From NCBI RefSeq assembly GCF_034720595.1, contig NZ_JAYESJ010000001.1, positions 188,501 to 252,500 of the forward strand: 64,000 nt of DNA, in the 5' to 3' direction. Of the stretch, positions 48,915-57,811 are shown one piece after another; within the stretch, counting starts at the first letter, position 1, and each line of letters starts with the position of its first letter. The position numbers and the translations under genes were made by a program. The notes under the pieces were generated by a model. The model was given only the letters and a program-made list of their open reading frames with translations. It was not told the origin of the DNA and made no database searches. This DNA comes from Rhizobium sp. CC-YZS058. Its GTDB lineage: Bacteria; Pseudomonadota; Alphaproteobacteria; Rhizobiales; Rhizobiaceae.

Positions 48915-49925
48915 TCAGTTGCGGCCGGGCAGGACGCGGTCCGGCGGGCGGTGCCCGTCGAAGAAGGTGCGGATGTTGATGATCACCTTGTCGCCCATGT
49001 CGACCCGGCCCTCGATGGTGGCCGAGCTCATATGCGGCAGCAGCACCACCTTGCCCTCCGCTGCGAGCTTGACGAGCTTGGGGTTCACCACCGGCTCGTT
49101 CTCGAAGACGTCGAGCCCGGCGCCGGCAATCCGGCCTTCGCGGATGCATTTGATCAGCGCGGTCTCGTCGATGATGCCGCCGCGGGCGGTGTTGACGAGG
49201 ATGCTGGTCGGCCGCATCAGCTGCAGCCGGCGGGCCGAGAGCAGGTGATAGGTCGCGGGCGTCGACGGGCAGTTGACGGACACGATATCGACGCGGGCCA
49301 GCATCTGGTCGAGGCTGTCCCAATAGGTGGCCTCCAGCTGCTCCTCGGTCTCTCGGCTCACTCGTTTGCGGTTGTGGTAGTGGATCGACAGGCCGAAAGC
49401 TTTCGCGCGGCGGGCGACCGCAGTGCCGATCCGCCCCATGCCGACAATGCCGAGCCGCTTGCCGCCGAGGCGGCGGCCGAGCATCCAGGTGGGGGACCAG
49501 CCTGCCCATTCATGGCGGCGGTCGGTCAGGATCGTGGCGCCTTCCGCCAGCCGGCGCGGCACGGCGAGGATCAGCGCCATGGCCATGTCCGCCGTGTCTT
49601 CCGTCAGCACATTCGGCGTATTGGTGACCGTGATGCCGCGCCGGGCGGCGGCGTCGATGTCGATATTATCGACGCCGTTGGAGAAGCTGGCGATCAGTTT
49701 CAATTGCGGTCCGGCTTGTTCGATCAGCGTCTGGTCGATCCGGTCGGTCACCGTCGGCACCAGCACGTCGGCGTGCTGAACGGCTTCCAGAAGCGCCTCG
49801 CGGCTGCGTGGCACGTCGTCGATGTTAAGCTCGGCATCGAACAATTCGCGCATGCGCGTCTCGACGAGATCGGGCAGCTTGCGCGTGATGTAGACCCTCG
49901 GCTTCTTCTTCGATGTCATTGCCAC
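48915..49925 (-). CDS. D-2-hydroxyacid dehydrogenase (glyoxylate/hydroxypyruvate reductase type)
   Basis: A 336-residue NAD(P)-dependent dehydrogenase of the GyaR/GhrB group. NAD site LGIVGMGRIGTAVARRA; substrate Arg in VNTARGGIIDE; catalytic His in LLPHMSSATIEGR. It reduces glyoxylate or hydroxypyruvate, or oxidises D-glycerate; direction and substrate are not certain. GTG 49925 and ATG 49919 are both possible starts. It converges on moeB. Confidence 0.9.
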   Translation of the reverse strand: MAMTSKKKPRVYITRKLPDLVETRMRELFDAELNIDDVPRSREALLEAVQHADVLVPTVTDRIDQTLIEQAGPQLKLIASFSNGVDNIDIDAAARRGITVTNTPNVLTEDTADMAMALILAVPRRLAEGATILTDRRHEWAGWSPTWMLGRRLGGKRLGIVGMGRIGTAVARRAKAFGLSIHYHNRKRVSRETEEQLEATYWDSLDQMLARVDIVSVNCPSTPATYHLLSARRLQLMRPTSILVNTARGGIIDETALIKCIREGRIAGAGLDVFENEPVVNPKLVKLAAEGKVVLLPHMSSATIEGRVDMGDKVIINIRTFFDGHRPPDRVLPGRN

Positions 49926-50092
49926 GATCAGCCTGTTGACGGGTTTTTAACCAAGATGCGGGATCGTTGGTCCTGCAGCCTTATCTAGCAGAAACGTTAT
50001 CTAGCAGAGACACAGGCGAACACAACATGGCCCGCGCTGCCGCCCGACGCAGGTTGCGACCGATGGGCGCGCAGCGATGCCGGAGTGGCAAG

Positions 50093-50665
50093 ATGTCGAT
50101 GATCGACGGTTTGAAAACGGAATATCTCATGCGCCGGTTCCCTCGCCTTCTGTTCCTGGCCCTGATGCTTGCACTCAGTGGCGCCGGAGGCTCTGCGGAG
50201 GCCTTTGCCCAGGCGGCGAAGGGCACGAGCGGCCTGCCGTTGCCGCGCTTCGTCAGCTTGAAGTCGAAGAGCGTCAACCTGCGGGTCGGGCCCAGCCTCG
50301 ATTACGCCGTGGCCTGGCGCTACCTGCGCTCCGGCATGCCGGTGGAGATCATTCAGGAATATGACAATTGGCGCCGCATCCGCGATGCCGACGGTACGGA
50401 AGGCTGGGTCAACCAGGCGCTTCTGTCCGGCGAGCGCACGGCACTGACCGCACCCTGGATGCGCGGAAAGGGCGAGGGCGTCTTCGTCAACATGCGCCGC
50501 GAGCCGCAGGCCAATGCTGCCATCGTTGCGCGTATTGAGCCCGGCGTCGTCGTCAAGGTCGGCGAGTGCACGGGCGATTGGTGCCGAGCCGAGGTCAACG
50601 GCGCCGAGGGCTGGCTGGTCCAGGGCGAGATCTGGGGCGCCTATCCGGGCGAGGCGTTCAAATAG
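50093..50665 (+). CDS. Exported protein with two bacterial SH3 domains
   Basis: A 190-residue protein. A signal peptide (RRFPRLLFLALMLALSGAGG, cleavage after FAQA) precedes two SH3b repeats: VNLRVGPSLDYAVAWRYL...GTEGWVNQALLSG and VNMRREPQANAAIVARI...GAEGWLVQGEIWG. Such domains bind cell-wall or other ligands in the periplasm. GGAG (50082-50085) supports ATG 50093; ATG 50129 would start directly at the signal peptide. Confidence 0.85.
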   Translation: MSMIDGLKTEYLMRRFPRLLFLALMLALSGAGGSAEAFAQAAKGTSGLPLPRFVSLKSKSVNLRVGPSLDYAVAWRYLRSGMPVEIIQEYDNWRRIRDADGTEGWVNQALLSGERTALTAPWMRGKGEGVFVNMRREPQANAAIVARIEPGVVVKVGECTGDWCRAEVNGAEGWLVQGEIWGAYPGEAFK

Positions 50666-50704
50666 GGCTTGTCTTGGGAGCGACCGCGCTTCGCGTGAAC
50701 CGTC

Positions 50705-51697
50705 TTAGAGAAGCCCGAGCCGCTCCGCCTCCACCTTCAACGATACCATGGGCCGTGGGCCCACCTGCTCGATGACGATGCCGGCCGCCAGGCTGCCGAG
50801 CGCACCGCAGCGCTCAAGCGGCAAGCCTGCCGTGTAGCCGAACAGGAAGCCTGCAGCATAGAGATCGCCGGCCCCCGTGGTGTCGACAACGCGCGCGACG
50901 TCATGCGCGGCGATCCGCACGCGGTCTGTCCCGCGCAGAATAATCGATCCGTCCTCCGAGAGCGTCACTGCCGCGAGCCGGCAATCCTTGGCAAGTGCCG
51001 AGAGCGCCGCCTCGAAGTCCTCCGTCTCGTAGAGCGCCAGAACCTCGGCGCGGTTGGCGAAGACGATGTCCACCGTGCCGCTGCGCATCAGCTCCAGAAA
51101 CTCGGCGCGATAGCGGTGGACGCAGAAACTGTCCGACAGCGTCATCGCAACCTCGCGCCCATGCGCGTGCGCGATGCGCGCGGCATCGCGGATCGCATCC
51201 TTGGCGCGCGGCGGATCCCAAAGGTAGCCCTCGAAATAGGTGACGCGAGCCTCGGCCACCACGTCCGGCTCGACATCCTCCGGACCCAGTTCCACGCAGG
51301 CGCCGAGATAGGTGTTCATCGAGCGCTCGCCATCCGGGGTGACGAAGATCATCGAACGGGCGGTCGGCGGCTGGCTTCCGAGCGGCCGGGTCTGGAAATG
51401 AACGCCCTGCGCGCGGATGTCGTGGGTAAAGATCTCGCCCAGCTGGTCGCTCGCCACCTTGCCGAAATAGGCGGCCCGGCCGCCGAGGCTGGCAACGCCG
51501 GCCGCCGTATTGCCGGCGCTGCCGCCGGAGGCCTCGAGCGCCGGGCCCATCCGGCTGTAGAGGAGTTCCGCGCGCTCGGCATCGATGAGGTTCATCGCGC
51601 TCTTGATGATCTCGTTGTCGTCGAGGAAGCGATCCTCGCAGCGCGCGATGATGTCGACGATGGCGTTGCCGATCGTCAGGACGTCGAATGTGCTCAT
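50705..51697 (-). CDS. PfkB-family carbohydrate/adenosine kinase
   Basis: A 330-residue kinase annotated adenosine kinase in many rhizobia. N-terminus FDVLTIGNAIVDIIARC, substrate site GGSAGNTAAGVASLGG, and the catalytic DTTGAGDLYAAGFLFG with the base Asp. It may phosphorylate adenosine (purine salvage) or a ribose-like sugar. It converges on the SH3b gene and is divergent from the MFS gene. Confidence 0.9.
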   Translation of the reverse strand: MSTFDVLTIGNAIVDIIARCEDRFLDDNEIIKSAMNLIDAERAELLYSRMGPALEASGGSAGNTAAGVASLGGRAAYFGKVASDQLGEIFTHDIRAQGVHFQTRPLGSQPPTARSMIFVTPDGERSMNTYLGACVELGPEDVEPDVVAEARVTYFEGYLWDPPRAKDAIRDAARIAHAHGREVAMTLSDSFCVHRYRAEFLELMRSGTVDIVFANRAEVLALYETEDFEAALSALAKDCRLAAVTLSEDGSIILRGTDRVRIAAHDVARVVDTTGAGDLYAAGFLFGYTAGLPLERCGALGSLAAGIVIEQVGPRPMVSLKVEAERLGLL

Positions 51698-51962
51698 GAA
51701 CCCCGCCTTCGATATGGCCTTCGGCCGGGTCTTAGCGGATTTGCCGCGCGGAAGGAAAGTCTCTTCGCCATGCTGCTGCCCGCTTGCGGCGAGAAAACCG
51801 GCTGCCTAAGTGCGGCCGGGCGAATCGTCGCGCAGGCCCGGCCGGCATTGCGGGCCGGCAGGCGGCGTGCGATAGGCCTTGGCGAGGTATCGGCTGGCGA
51901 AGACCGGCCGGGCCGCCGGCAGACGACCACGCGGTGCGCCGGCGGAGGGAGAAAGGTTTGAC

Positions 51963-53153
51963 ATGGTGGATGATGTCCGATCCGCGCCGGCTGCATTGTC
52001 GCCCGCGCTCACCCTGCTGCTCGCCTTCGCCTGCGGATTGATCGTTGCGAACCTCTATTATGCTCAGCCGCTGGTGGGGCCGATCAGCGCCTCGCTCGGC
52101 CTGACGCCGGCCTTTTCCGGTCTCGTCGTCACGCTGACGCAGATCGGCTATGCGATCGGCCTGCTGCTGATCGTTCCGCTCGGAGACCTGTTCGAGAACC
52201 GGCGCCTCATCCTCATCATGCTGTCGATCGGCGCCTTGGCGGTGCTGGCTGCCGGGCTCGCGACCGGGGCGGTGCTGTTCCTCGGCCTTGCCCTGGCGAT
52301 CGGCCTGACCTCGGTCACGGTCCAGATCATCGTGCCCTATGCCGCCCAGATGGCGCCGGCAGCGCGGCGGGGCAGCGCGGTCGGCAATGTCATGAGCGGG
52401 CTGATGTTCGGCATCATGCTCGCCCGCCCGATCTCCAGCCTGATCGCTGCCGTCCTGTCCTGGCACATGGTCTTCGTGCTTTCGGCTGCCGCCATGGCGG
52501 TGCTGGGCCTCGTTCTTGCTCGCAAGCTCCCCACCCGCCAGCCTTCGGCCGGGCTAACCTATGGCGCGCTGATCGGGTCGCTGCCGCATCTGGCCTTGAC
52601 GCAGCCGGTGCTCCGCCGGCGCGCGCTCTACCAAGCCTGTCTCTTCGCCGCCTTCAGCCTTTTCTGGACCGTGACGCCGCTCCTCCTGTCGAGCCCGGTC
52701 TTCGGCCTGTCGCAGTTCGGCCTGGCGCTGTTTGCGCTGGCGGGTGCGGCCGGCGCCTTCGCGGCGCCGCTTGCCGGCCGGCTCGCCGATCGCGGCTGGA
52801 GCCACCTCGGTACCCGCATCGCGCTGGTCGCAGCCGCCAGTTCCTTCCTGCTCACCCATATCCTGCCGCTCGGCAGCACGGGCGCTCTGGCGCTGATGGT
52901 GCTGGCCGCCATCACGCTCGACTTTGCGGTTTCGACCAATCTCATTCTCGGCCAGCGGGCGATCTATGGCCTCAGCGAGGCGCATCGCAGCCGGCTGAAC
53001 GGCCTGTTCATGGCCTTCTGCTTCGTCGGCGGGGCGATCGGCTCGGCGGCCGGCGTGTGGATCTATGCGCGGGAAGGCTGGTGGGGCGCCTCGCTTCTCG
53101 GCTTCGCTCTGCCGGCCGCAGCGCTGCTCTACAGCGGCACGGAAAGGCGCTGA
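51963..53153 (+). CDS. MFS transporter
   Basis: A 396-residue protein with 12 membrane helices. The loop 2-3 motif reads IVPLGDLFENRRLI, and NLYYAQPLVGPI is common in arabinose-efflux-like exporters. The substrate cannot be told. A strong purine-rich ribosome site (GGAGGGAGAAAGG) supports ATG 51963. It converges on nth. Confidence 0.9.
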   Translation: MVDDVRSAPAALSPALTLLLAFACGLIVANLYYAQPLVGPISASLGLTPAFSGLVVTLTQIGYAIGLLLIVPLGDLFENRRLILIMLSIGALAVLAAGLATGAVLFLGLALAIGLTSVTVQIIVPYAAQMAPAARRGSAVGNVMSGLMFGIMLARPISSLIAAVLSWHMVFVLSAAAMAVLGLVLARKLPTRQPSAGLTYGALIGSLPHLALTQPVLRRRALYQACLFAAFSLFWTVTPLLLSSPVFGLSQFGLALFALAGAAGAFAAPLAGRLADRGWSHLGTRIALVAAASSFLLTHILPLGSTGALALMVLAAITLDFAVSTNLILGQRAIYGLSEAHRSRLNGLFMAFCFVGGAIGSAAGVWIYAREGWWGASLLGFALPAAALLYSGTERR

Positions 53154-53175
53154 GCCTAAACGGCCCGGCGGCGTT

Positions 53176-54012
53176 TCAGACGTCGGTCAAGGGCAAGGCT
53201 GCGGCTTCTTCCGGCGTGGCGGCTTCGGCGGCGATTGCCTGGGCAGGCAGCTCGACGAGCGGCGCGGGGATGGCATTGGTCTTCTCCGCCGCCTTGCAGA
53301 GATCGGCAATGATGCAGCGCTCGCAGTCGGGCTTGCGGGCCTTGCAGACATAGCGCCCATGCAGGATCAGCCAGTGATGGGCATGGTAGAGATAGGCCTG
53401 CGGAATGACCGCGAGCAGGGCATCTTCCACCGCATCCGGCGTCTTGCCCGGCGCGAGCTGCAGCCGGTTCGCCAAGCGGAAGATATGGGTATCGACCGCC
53501 ATCGTCGCCTGGCCGAAGGCCATGGACAGCACGACATTGGCGGTCTTGCGCCCCACCCCCGGCAGAAGCACCAGCGCCTCGCGCGTCTGCGGCACCACGC
53601 CGCCGAAGTCGCGCACCAGCATCTCGCTCAGCGCCATGACATTCTTGGCCTTGTTGCGGTAGAGCCCGATCGTGCGGATGTAGTCGCGCACCCGGTCTTC
53701 GCCGAGCGCCAGCATTTTTTCCGGCGTGTCGGCGGCGGCAAAGAGCGCCCGTGTCGCCTTGTTCACCCCGGCATCCGTTGCCTGGGCGGAAAGCGCCACG
53801 GCGACGACGAGCGTGAAGGGATTCACATGTTCGAGCTCGCCCTTCGGCTCCGGCCGCTGGATCGAGAAGCGGCGGAAGATCTCTTCGATCTCGGCCGGCG
53901 TATAGGCTGTTTTCACGCGGCGGGCGCGGCTGCTCTTGCGCGGGCCGGGCTTGACTGTCGTCCGCGCCTTGGCGCTGGAATGCGGGCCCGTCTTGGTCTT
54001 CGGCGTCGTCAT
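53176..54012 (-). CDS. nth: Endonuclease III (DNA glycosylase/AP lyase)
   Basis: A 278-residue base-excision repair enzyme for oxidised pyrimidines. Helix-hairpin-helix LPGVGRKTANVV carries the catalytic Lys; the catalytic Asp is in VDTHIFR. The 4Fe-4S cluster is bound by C-x6-C-x2-C-x5-C in CKARKPDCERCIIADLC. A basic N-terminal tail (about 1-35) and an Ala-rich C-terminal tail extend the family core. ATG 54012 is preferred; a longer frame adds 34 residues without family support. Confidence 0.94.
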   Translation of the reverse strand: MTTPKTKTGPHSSAKARTTVKPGPRKSSRARRVKTAYTPAEIEEIFRRFSIQRPEPKGELEHVNPFTLVVAVALSAQATDAGVNKATRALFAAADTPEKMLALGEDRVRDYIRTIGLYRNKAKNVMALSEMLVRDFGGVVPQTREALVLLPGVGRKTANVVLSMAFGQATMAVDTHIFRLANRLQLAPGKTPDAVEDALLAVIPQAYLYHAHHWLILHGRYVCKARKPDCERCIIADLCKAAEKTNAIPAPLVELPAQAIAAEAATPEEAAALPLTDV

Positions 54013-54112
54013 GCGGCGAGATGTCCCGGCGTTCTGGGAGGGCAAGGCCAAGGCGGCCTCTCCCGCTTGCGGCTTTGCCGCTCTATATTCTGCAGTGTGG
54101 AAGGAAGGCAAC

Positions 54113-54640
54113 ATGCGCGACGGTGAGAAAGACCCGACCCTTCAGCCCCCGCCGGCCGAAGCGATGCCGCCGGCCGACAGGCCTGTCTTCAGCGCCGAGC
54201 TGACGCCCTATCGCTCGCTTGGTCGCAAGGGCCTGCGCGTCTTCCTCATGATCGCCGGGCTGATGAGCCTCGTGCACGTCTTCGTCTTTCTGGTGATCGG
54301 CGCCTGGCCGATCGTCCTGTTCTTCGGCCTCGATTTCGTGGCGCTGTTTGCAGCCTTCTGGTTCAACAACCGGGCGGCGCGGGCGCGAGAGGAAGTCAGC
54401 GTGTCGCGCACGGATGTCTCGGTGCGCAAGTTCGCCGCCTCCGGGCGGATGACCGAGCTGCGCTTCAATCCCTTCTGGACCCGGTTCACCGTCGATCGTC
54501 ACCAGGAGATCGGCATCGTCTCCATGCGCCTCAGCGACCGGCGGCGCGCGACCGATATCGGCTCCTTCCTCAACCGGGACGACCGCGAAACCTTCGCCAC
54601 CGCGCTGAGCGGCGCGCTCGCCACGGTGAAGCGGCGATAG
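54113..54640 (+). CDS. DUF2244 membrane protein
   Basis: A 175-residue protein with two membrane helices (about 44-65 and 67-88) and a cytoplasmic domain containing RFNPFWTRFTVDR, as in DUF2244 proteins common in alphaproteobacteria. Function unknown. AAGGAAGG precedes ATG 54113. Divergent from nth. Confidence 0.85.
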   Translation: MRDGEKDPTLQPPPAEAMPPADRPVFSAELTPYRSLGRKGLRVFLMIAGLMSLVHVFVFLVIGAWPIVLFFGLDFVALFAAFWFNNRAARAREEVSVSRTDVSVRKFAASGRMTELRFNPFWTRFTVDRHQEIGIVSMRLSDRRRATDIGSFLNRDDRETFATALSGALATVKRR

Positions 54641-54720
54641 GGCTTTGTGGCCGGCGCAAGAATCGGGTGGCGACGGGCTCACTGCCATGCTCTTCTCTCC
54701 TTCGTCAGAGGAGCCCCGCC

Positions 54721-55593
54721 ATGATGATCGCACCCCGCCTCCAAACCGAAATCACGCCCTCCGGCGCCGATTACGAAACCGTATCGCGCGTGGTGGCCTT
54801 GATCACCGAGGATTACCGGGACCAGCCTTCGCTGGAGGCGATTGCCGCCGCGCTCGGCCAATCGCCGACCCAGCTGCAGAAGACGTTCACGCGCTGGGCC
54901 GGGCTCTCGCCCAAGGCGTTCCTGCAGGCCGTCACCCTCGATCACGCCAAGCGGCTCCTGGGCGCGGACGATCTGCCGCTGCTCGAAACCAGCCTGGAGC
55001 TCGGCCTTTCCAGCCCCGGCCGCCTGCATGATCTCTTCGTGACCCACGAGGCCATGTCGCCCGGCGAGTGGAAGCGCAAGGGCGAGGGGCTCACCCTGCG
55101 CTACGGCTTCCACCCGTCACCCTTCGGAACCGCGCTGGTCATGGTCACCGACCGTGGGCTTGCCGGTCTTGCCTTCAGCGATGCCGGCGGCGAAGAGGCG
55201 GCCTTTGCGGACATGGCCGTACGCTGGCCCGCCGCCGCATTTCTTGAGGACAGCCGGGCCACGGCGCCCTTTGCGGCGCGGATCTTCGAGCCCGAGCGCT
55301 GGCGGGCGGAGGAACCGCTGCGCGTCGTGCTGATCGGCTCGGATTTCCAGCTCCGTGTCTGGACGGCGCTGCTCGACATTCCGCTCGGCCGGGCGGAAAC
55401 CTATTCCACCATCGCGCGGCGCATCGGCCAACCGACGGCCTCACGCGCCGTCGGCGCCGCCATCGGCCGCAACCCCGTCTCCTTCGTCGTCCCCTGCCAC
55501 CGCGCGCTCGGCAAAAGCGGCGCACTCACTGGCTATCACTGGGGCCTGACCCGAAAGCGCGCCATGCTCGGCTGGGAGGCCGGGCGGATGTAG
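54721..55593 (+). CDS. AraC-type HTH / methylated-DNA-protein cysteine methyltransferase (Ada-like)
   Basis: A 290-residue Ada-like protein: N-terminal AraC HTH (about 20-115, EAIAAALGQSPTQLQKTF) and C-terminal O6-methylguanine methyltransferase (about 125-285) with the active Cys in VVPCHRALGKSG. The Zn-binding phosphotriester domain of E. coli Ada is absent. AGAGGAG supports ATG 54721. It removes alkyl damage and may also regulate alkylation-response genes. Confidence 0.9.
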   Translation: MMIAPRLQTEITPSGADYETVSRVVALITEDYRDQPSLEAIAAALGQSPTQLQKTFTRWAGLSPKAFLQAVTLDHAKRLLGADDLPLLETSLELGLSSPGRLHDLFVTHEAMSPGEWKRKGEGLTLRYGFHPSPFGTALVMVTDRGLAGLAFSDAGGEEAAFADMAVRWPAAAFLEDSRATAPFAARIFEPERWRAEEPLRVVLIGSDFQLRVWTALLDIPLGRAETYSTIARRIGQPTASRAVGAAIGRNPVSFVVPCHRALGKSGALTGYHWGLTRKRAMLGWEAGRM

Positions 55594-56058
55594 GCGCGTG
55601 TCTTCTCATGCTCTCCGTTCGCTCGGTGTGAAGCCCTGCAGAGCGCCGGTGTTCCAGACGTTCCGAACGGACCAGACCGTCATCGGGGATACCCAGTTCC
55701 AAGCTCTCGCACCCACCTGTTATCTATAGTCGACAGTACGTAGTGAATGTCCCATACGCGGCTTTGCCGAGCAGGCGGCAAGGCTGGCTGCGGTCAATAC
55801 CAAGCATAGACGCATCGTTCGAAAACCCTTTTCTGAAGCGCCGCACGGTGCTGCGGCCCGTCCTTCTTTCGCCTCAGGCGGAGCGCGCTGCGCCCGTGTC
55901 TGCGAAATCGAACGTCCGTCCTGTCAGACCGGACGGATCTGCCGCTTGACGGCGCCGTAGCCGCGCGGCGAGCTTCGGGCCATCGGCTGTTCCCAAACAT
56001 ACAAGACCGCGGAAAGGCAGAGCCCTAAGCTCGCACCATTGAGACACGGAGATGAGCC
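55594..56058. other. Intergenic region, no gene recognised
   Basis: 465 bases without a convincing gene. A 7-bp stem TCCGTCC (55915-55921) / GGACGGA (55931-55937) is seen without a T run. An open frame at 55743-55949 has no ribosome site and arginine-rich composition, so I do not call it. The section 55700-55760 is less GC-rich and may hold a promoter. Confidence 0.5.
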
Positions 56059-56202
56059 ATGGATTTCACCGCCCCTTCGAGCAGAACGCAGCTTGCCACT
56101 ATCGAACGCCTTGCCGGGCAGAGCCTTCGGCTTGCCACGCCGGAGGCCATCGACGCACGCTTGGTGCGCTGGGTGGAAACGGCCTTTTCGGCCGCGGCTT
56201 GA
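56059..56202 (+). CDS. Small protein of 47 residues
   Basis: A short gene: MDFTAPSSRTQLATIERL to VRWVETAFSAAA, with no membrane segment. GGAG (56048-56051) stands 7 bases before ATG 56059, and its stop overlaps the ribosome site of the next gene. That arrangement is the main reason to believe it. No family recognised. Confidence 0.5.
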   Translation: MDFTAPSSRTQLATIERLAGQSLRLATPEAIDARLVRWVETAFSAAA

Positions 56203-56213
56203 GGGAGGCCGCC

Positions 56214-56564
56214 ATGATCGTAGAACGCATCGGACAGGGTCTCGCCGTCATCCTCGCCATTGGCGCCGGCCTGCATGGCTATGGCTCCTTCCCTGCTTAT
56301 TCGCGCAGCGACCCGGCGCTTGCCTGGTCGGTGGGCTCCGCCTTCTTCGCCCTCTTCCTGGCGGCGCTCTGCATTTATGCCGAGGCAAGCGGGGCGGGAA
56401 AGGGGCTGTCGCTGTTGATCCTTGCCGGCCTTCTCGCCTGGTTCGTGACCGTGCTCGCCTTCGGCGCCCTGATCGGCAATGTCGCCGATCCGCGCGTGCT
56501 TTATCATCTCGTCGTCACCGCGGCCCTCATGGTCCGTTTCGCCCTGCGCAGCGCCGCGGCTTGA
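56214..56564 (+). CDS. Small four-helix membrane protein
   Basis: A 116-residue protein with four hydrophobic stretches (about 5-22, 32-52, 57-78 and 90-110). No known motif. GGGAGG just before ATG 56214 supports the start. It follows the 47-residue gene by 11 bases and is probably expressed with it. Confidence 0.65.
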   Translation: MIVERIGQGLAVILAIGAGLHGYGSFPAYSRSDPALAWSVGSAFFALFLAALCIYAEASGAGKGLSLLILAGLLAWFVTVLAFGALIGNVADPRVLYHLVVTAALMVRFALRSAAA

Positions 56565-56605
56565 AAGAGACGAGGGGCTGGACGCTTTGCGCGCGTCCCC
56601 CGAGC

Positions 56606-57460
56606 TCAGGCTGAGGAGACGGGAGATCGATCTGCGGCCTCTTCGTAGAACAGCCGGCCGAAACGGTTGTCCCGGGCGGCAAAGCGGGCCGGCGGCAGGC
56701 CGGCCAGATTGCGGAAGACGCGGGTGAAATGGGCCTGGTCGTGAAAGCGATCGAGCGCGGACTGGATCATCAGCCGTGCCGAGCCATGCTGCGCCAGGCC
56801 GCGATACAGCTGCTCGAAGGCGAGGATCGTCTGGATCCGGCTGGGCGAAAGGCCGATGTCGCGCTGGAACTGGGTGAGCAGATGCCGGCGCGAATAGCCG
56901 GTGCGCTGTGCCAGTTCCTCCAGCCCCATTCTGTAGTTGCCCTTCCGCATCATCTGGAGCGCGACATCCGAAAGGCGCGCCGTCGGCACATCGCGGCCAA
57001 GCAGCCAGGCCGCGAGCCCGGCGCGCACCAAGTGGGCCGCCTCCAGCGGCGTCGGCGCGCTGCGCGTGCGCTCCATCAAACGCCGGGCCAAGGGCCCCAG
57101 AACATCCTCGACATCGACGATCTCTCCGGAAAGGGCGGAGAGCGGGCCTGCGTGAAAGGCCGCAAGCCCGGTCGTCGTGAACTCCACACCGATGGTGGCG
57201 AGCGGCTCTGCTGGTGCGGAGAGAACAGCCGGCCTTTCCCACTGGCCGACCAGCACCGCCCGGCCGGCAGGGACCTCCCAGCGTGTGGACCCCGCCGAAG
57301 CCGTCAGCCCGCCCACCAGAGGCAGGATCAGCCGCGTCCGCCCATTCGGCACCACCGTCCGCAGATCCCCCACCGGCAACCCGCACGCGCTCTCGAACAG
57401 CCAGATCTGATGGACTTGGCGGGCAAGGAGCGGGGGGAGGGCAAGGCGGATCAGGCGCAT
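56606..57460 (-). CDS. AraC-family transcriptional regulator
   Basis: A 284-residue regulator. The N-terminal half is a sensor domain (about 10-120) like those with a cupin fold; the C-terminal AraC HTH (about 180-275) includes GLEELAQRTGYSRRHLLTQF and the second helix pair ALDRFHDQAHFTRVFRNLAGLPP. Target and ligand are unknown. Confidence 0.88.
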   Translation of the reverse strand: MRLIRLALPPLLARQVHQIWLFESACGLPVGDLRTVVPNGRTRLILPLVGGLTASAGSTRWEVPAGRAVLVGQWERPAVLSAPAEPLATIGVEFTTTGLAAFHAGPLSALSGEIVDVEDVLGPLARRLMERTRSAPTPLEAAHLVRAGLAAWLLGRDVPTARLSDVALQMMRKGNYRMGLEELAQRTGYSRRHLLTQFQRDIGLSPSRIQTILAFEQLYRGLAQHGSARLMIQSALDRFHDQAHFTRVFRNLAGLPPARFAARDNRFGRLFYEEAADRSPVSSA

Positions 57461-57811
57461 CAGGCAACCGGTGGCGTTCGGTGCATATTAGCAGAAATTG
57501 AAGTGTGCGTCATGACGGGCACAGGCTGGCTCTCCGCGCTGAGCCTCAAGCTTTACCGACCGAGCCTGCCGAAGCTTGCGTCCTGAGCATTCCTCCTTCG
57601 ATCTGCGAAGGCGCGGTCTGCTCATGGCCGCGTTGGCCGAATGGTCGGAGCCCACTCAGACCGAGTATCGAAGGCGGACGTCGGTCCTTGCGCAGGACAA
57701 AGGGGTGGCGCGGGAGCCGGTGGCGCCACCCCTTCCGTCGAGCAGGAGCGAAAGGGGTGCTCTTGCCCGTGCCGAACCCCGCCGCGTGGGAGGCGCGCGG
57801 CGGGGTTCGGA
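57461..57811. other. Intergenic region with two strong hairpins
   Basis: Hairpin 1: AAGGGGTGGCGC (57700-57711) / GCGCCACCCCTT (57723-57734), 12 bp. Hairpin 2: CCGAACCCCGCCGCG (57772-57786) / CGCGGCGGGGTTCGG (57796-57810), 15 bp, directly after the chemoreceptor stop codon on the minus strand. Neither has a clear T run. The rest holds no supported gene. Confidence 0.6.

Noticed and set aside
55743..55949. Open frame of 68 codons on the plus strand
   Set aside because: No ribosome site, no recognisable motif, arginine-rich composition typical of chance frames in GC-rich DNA.
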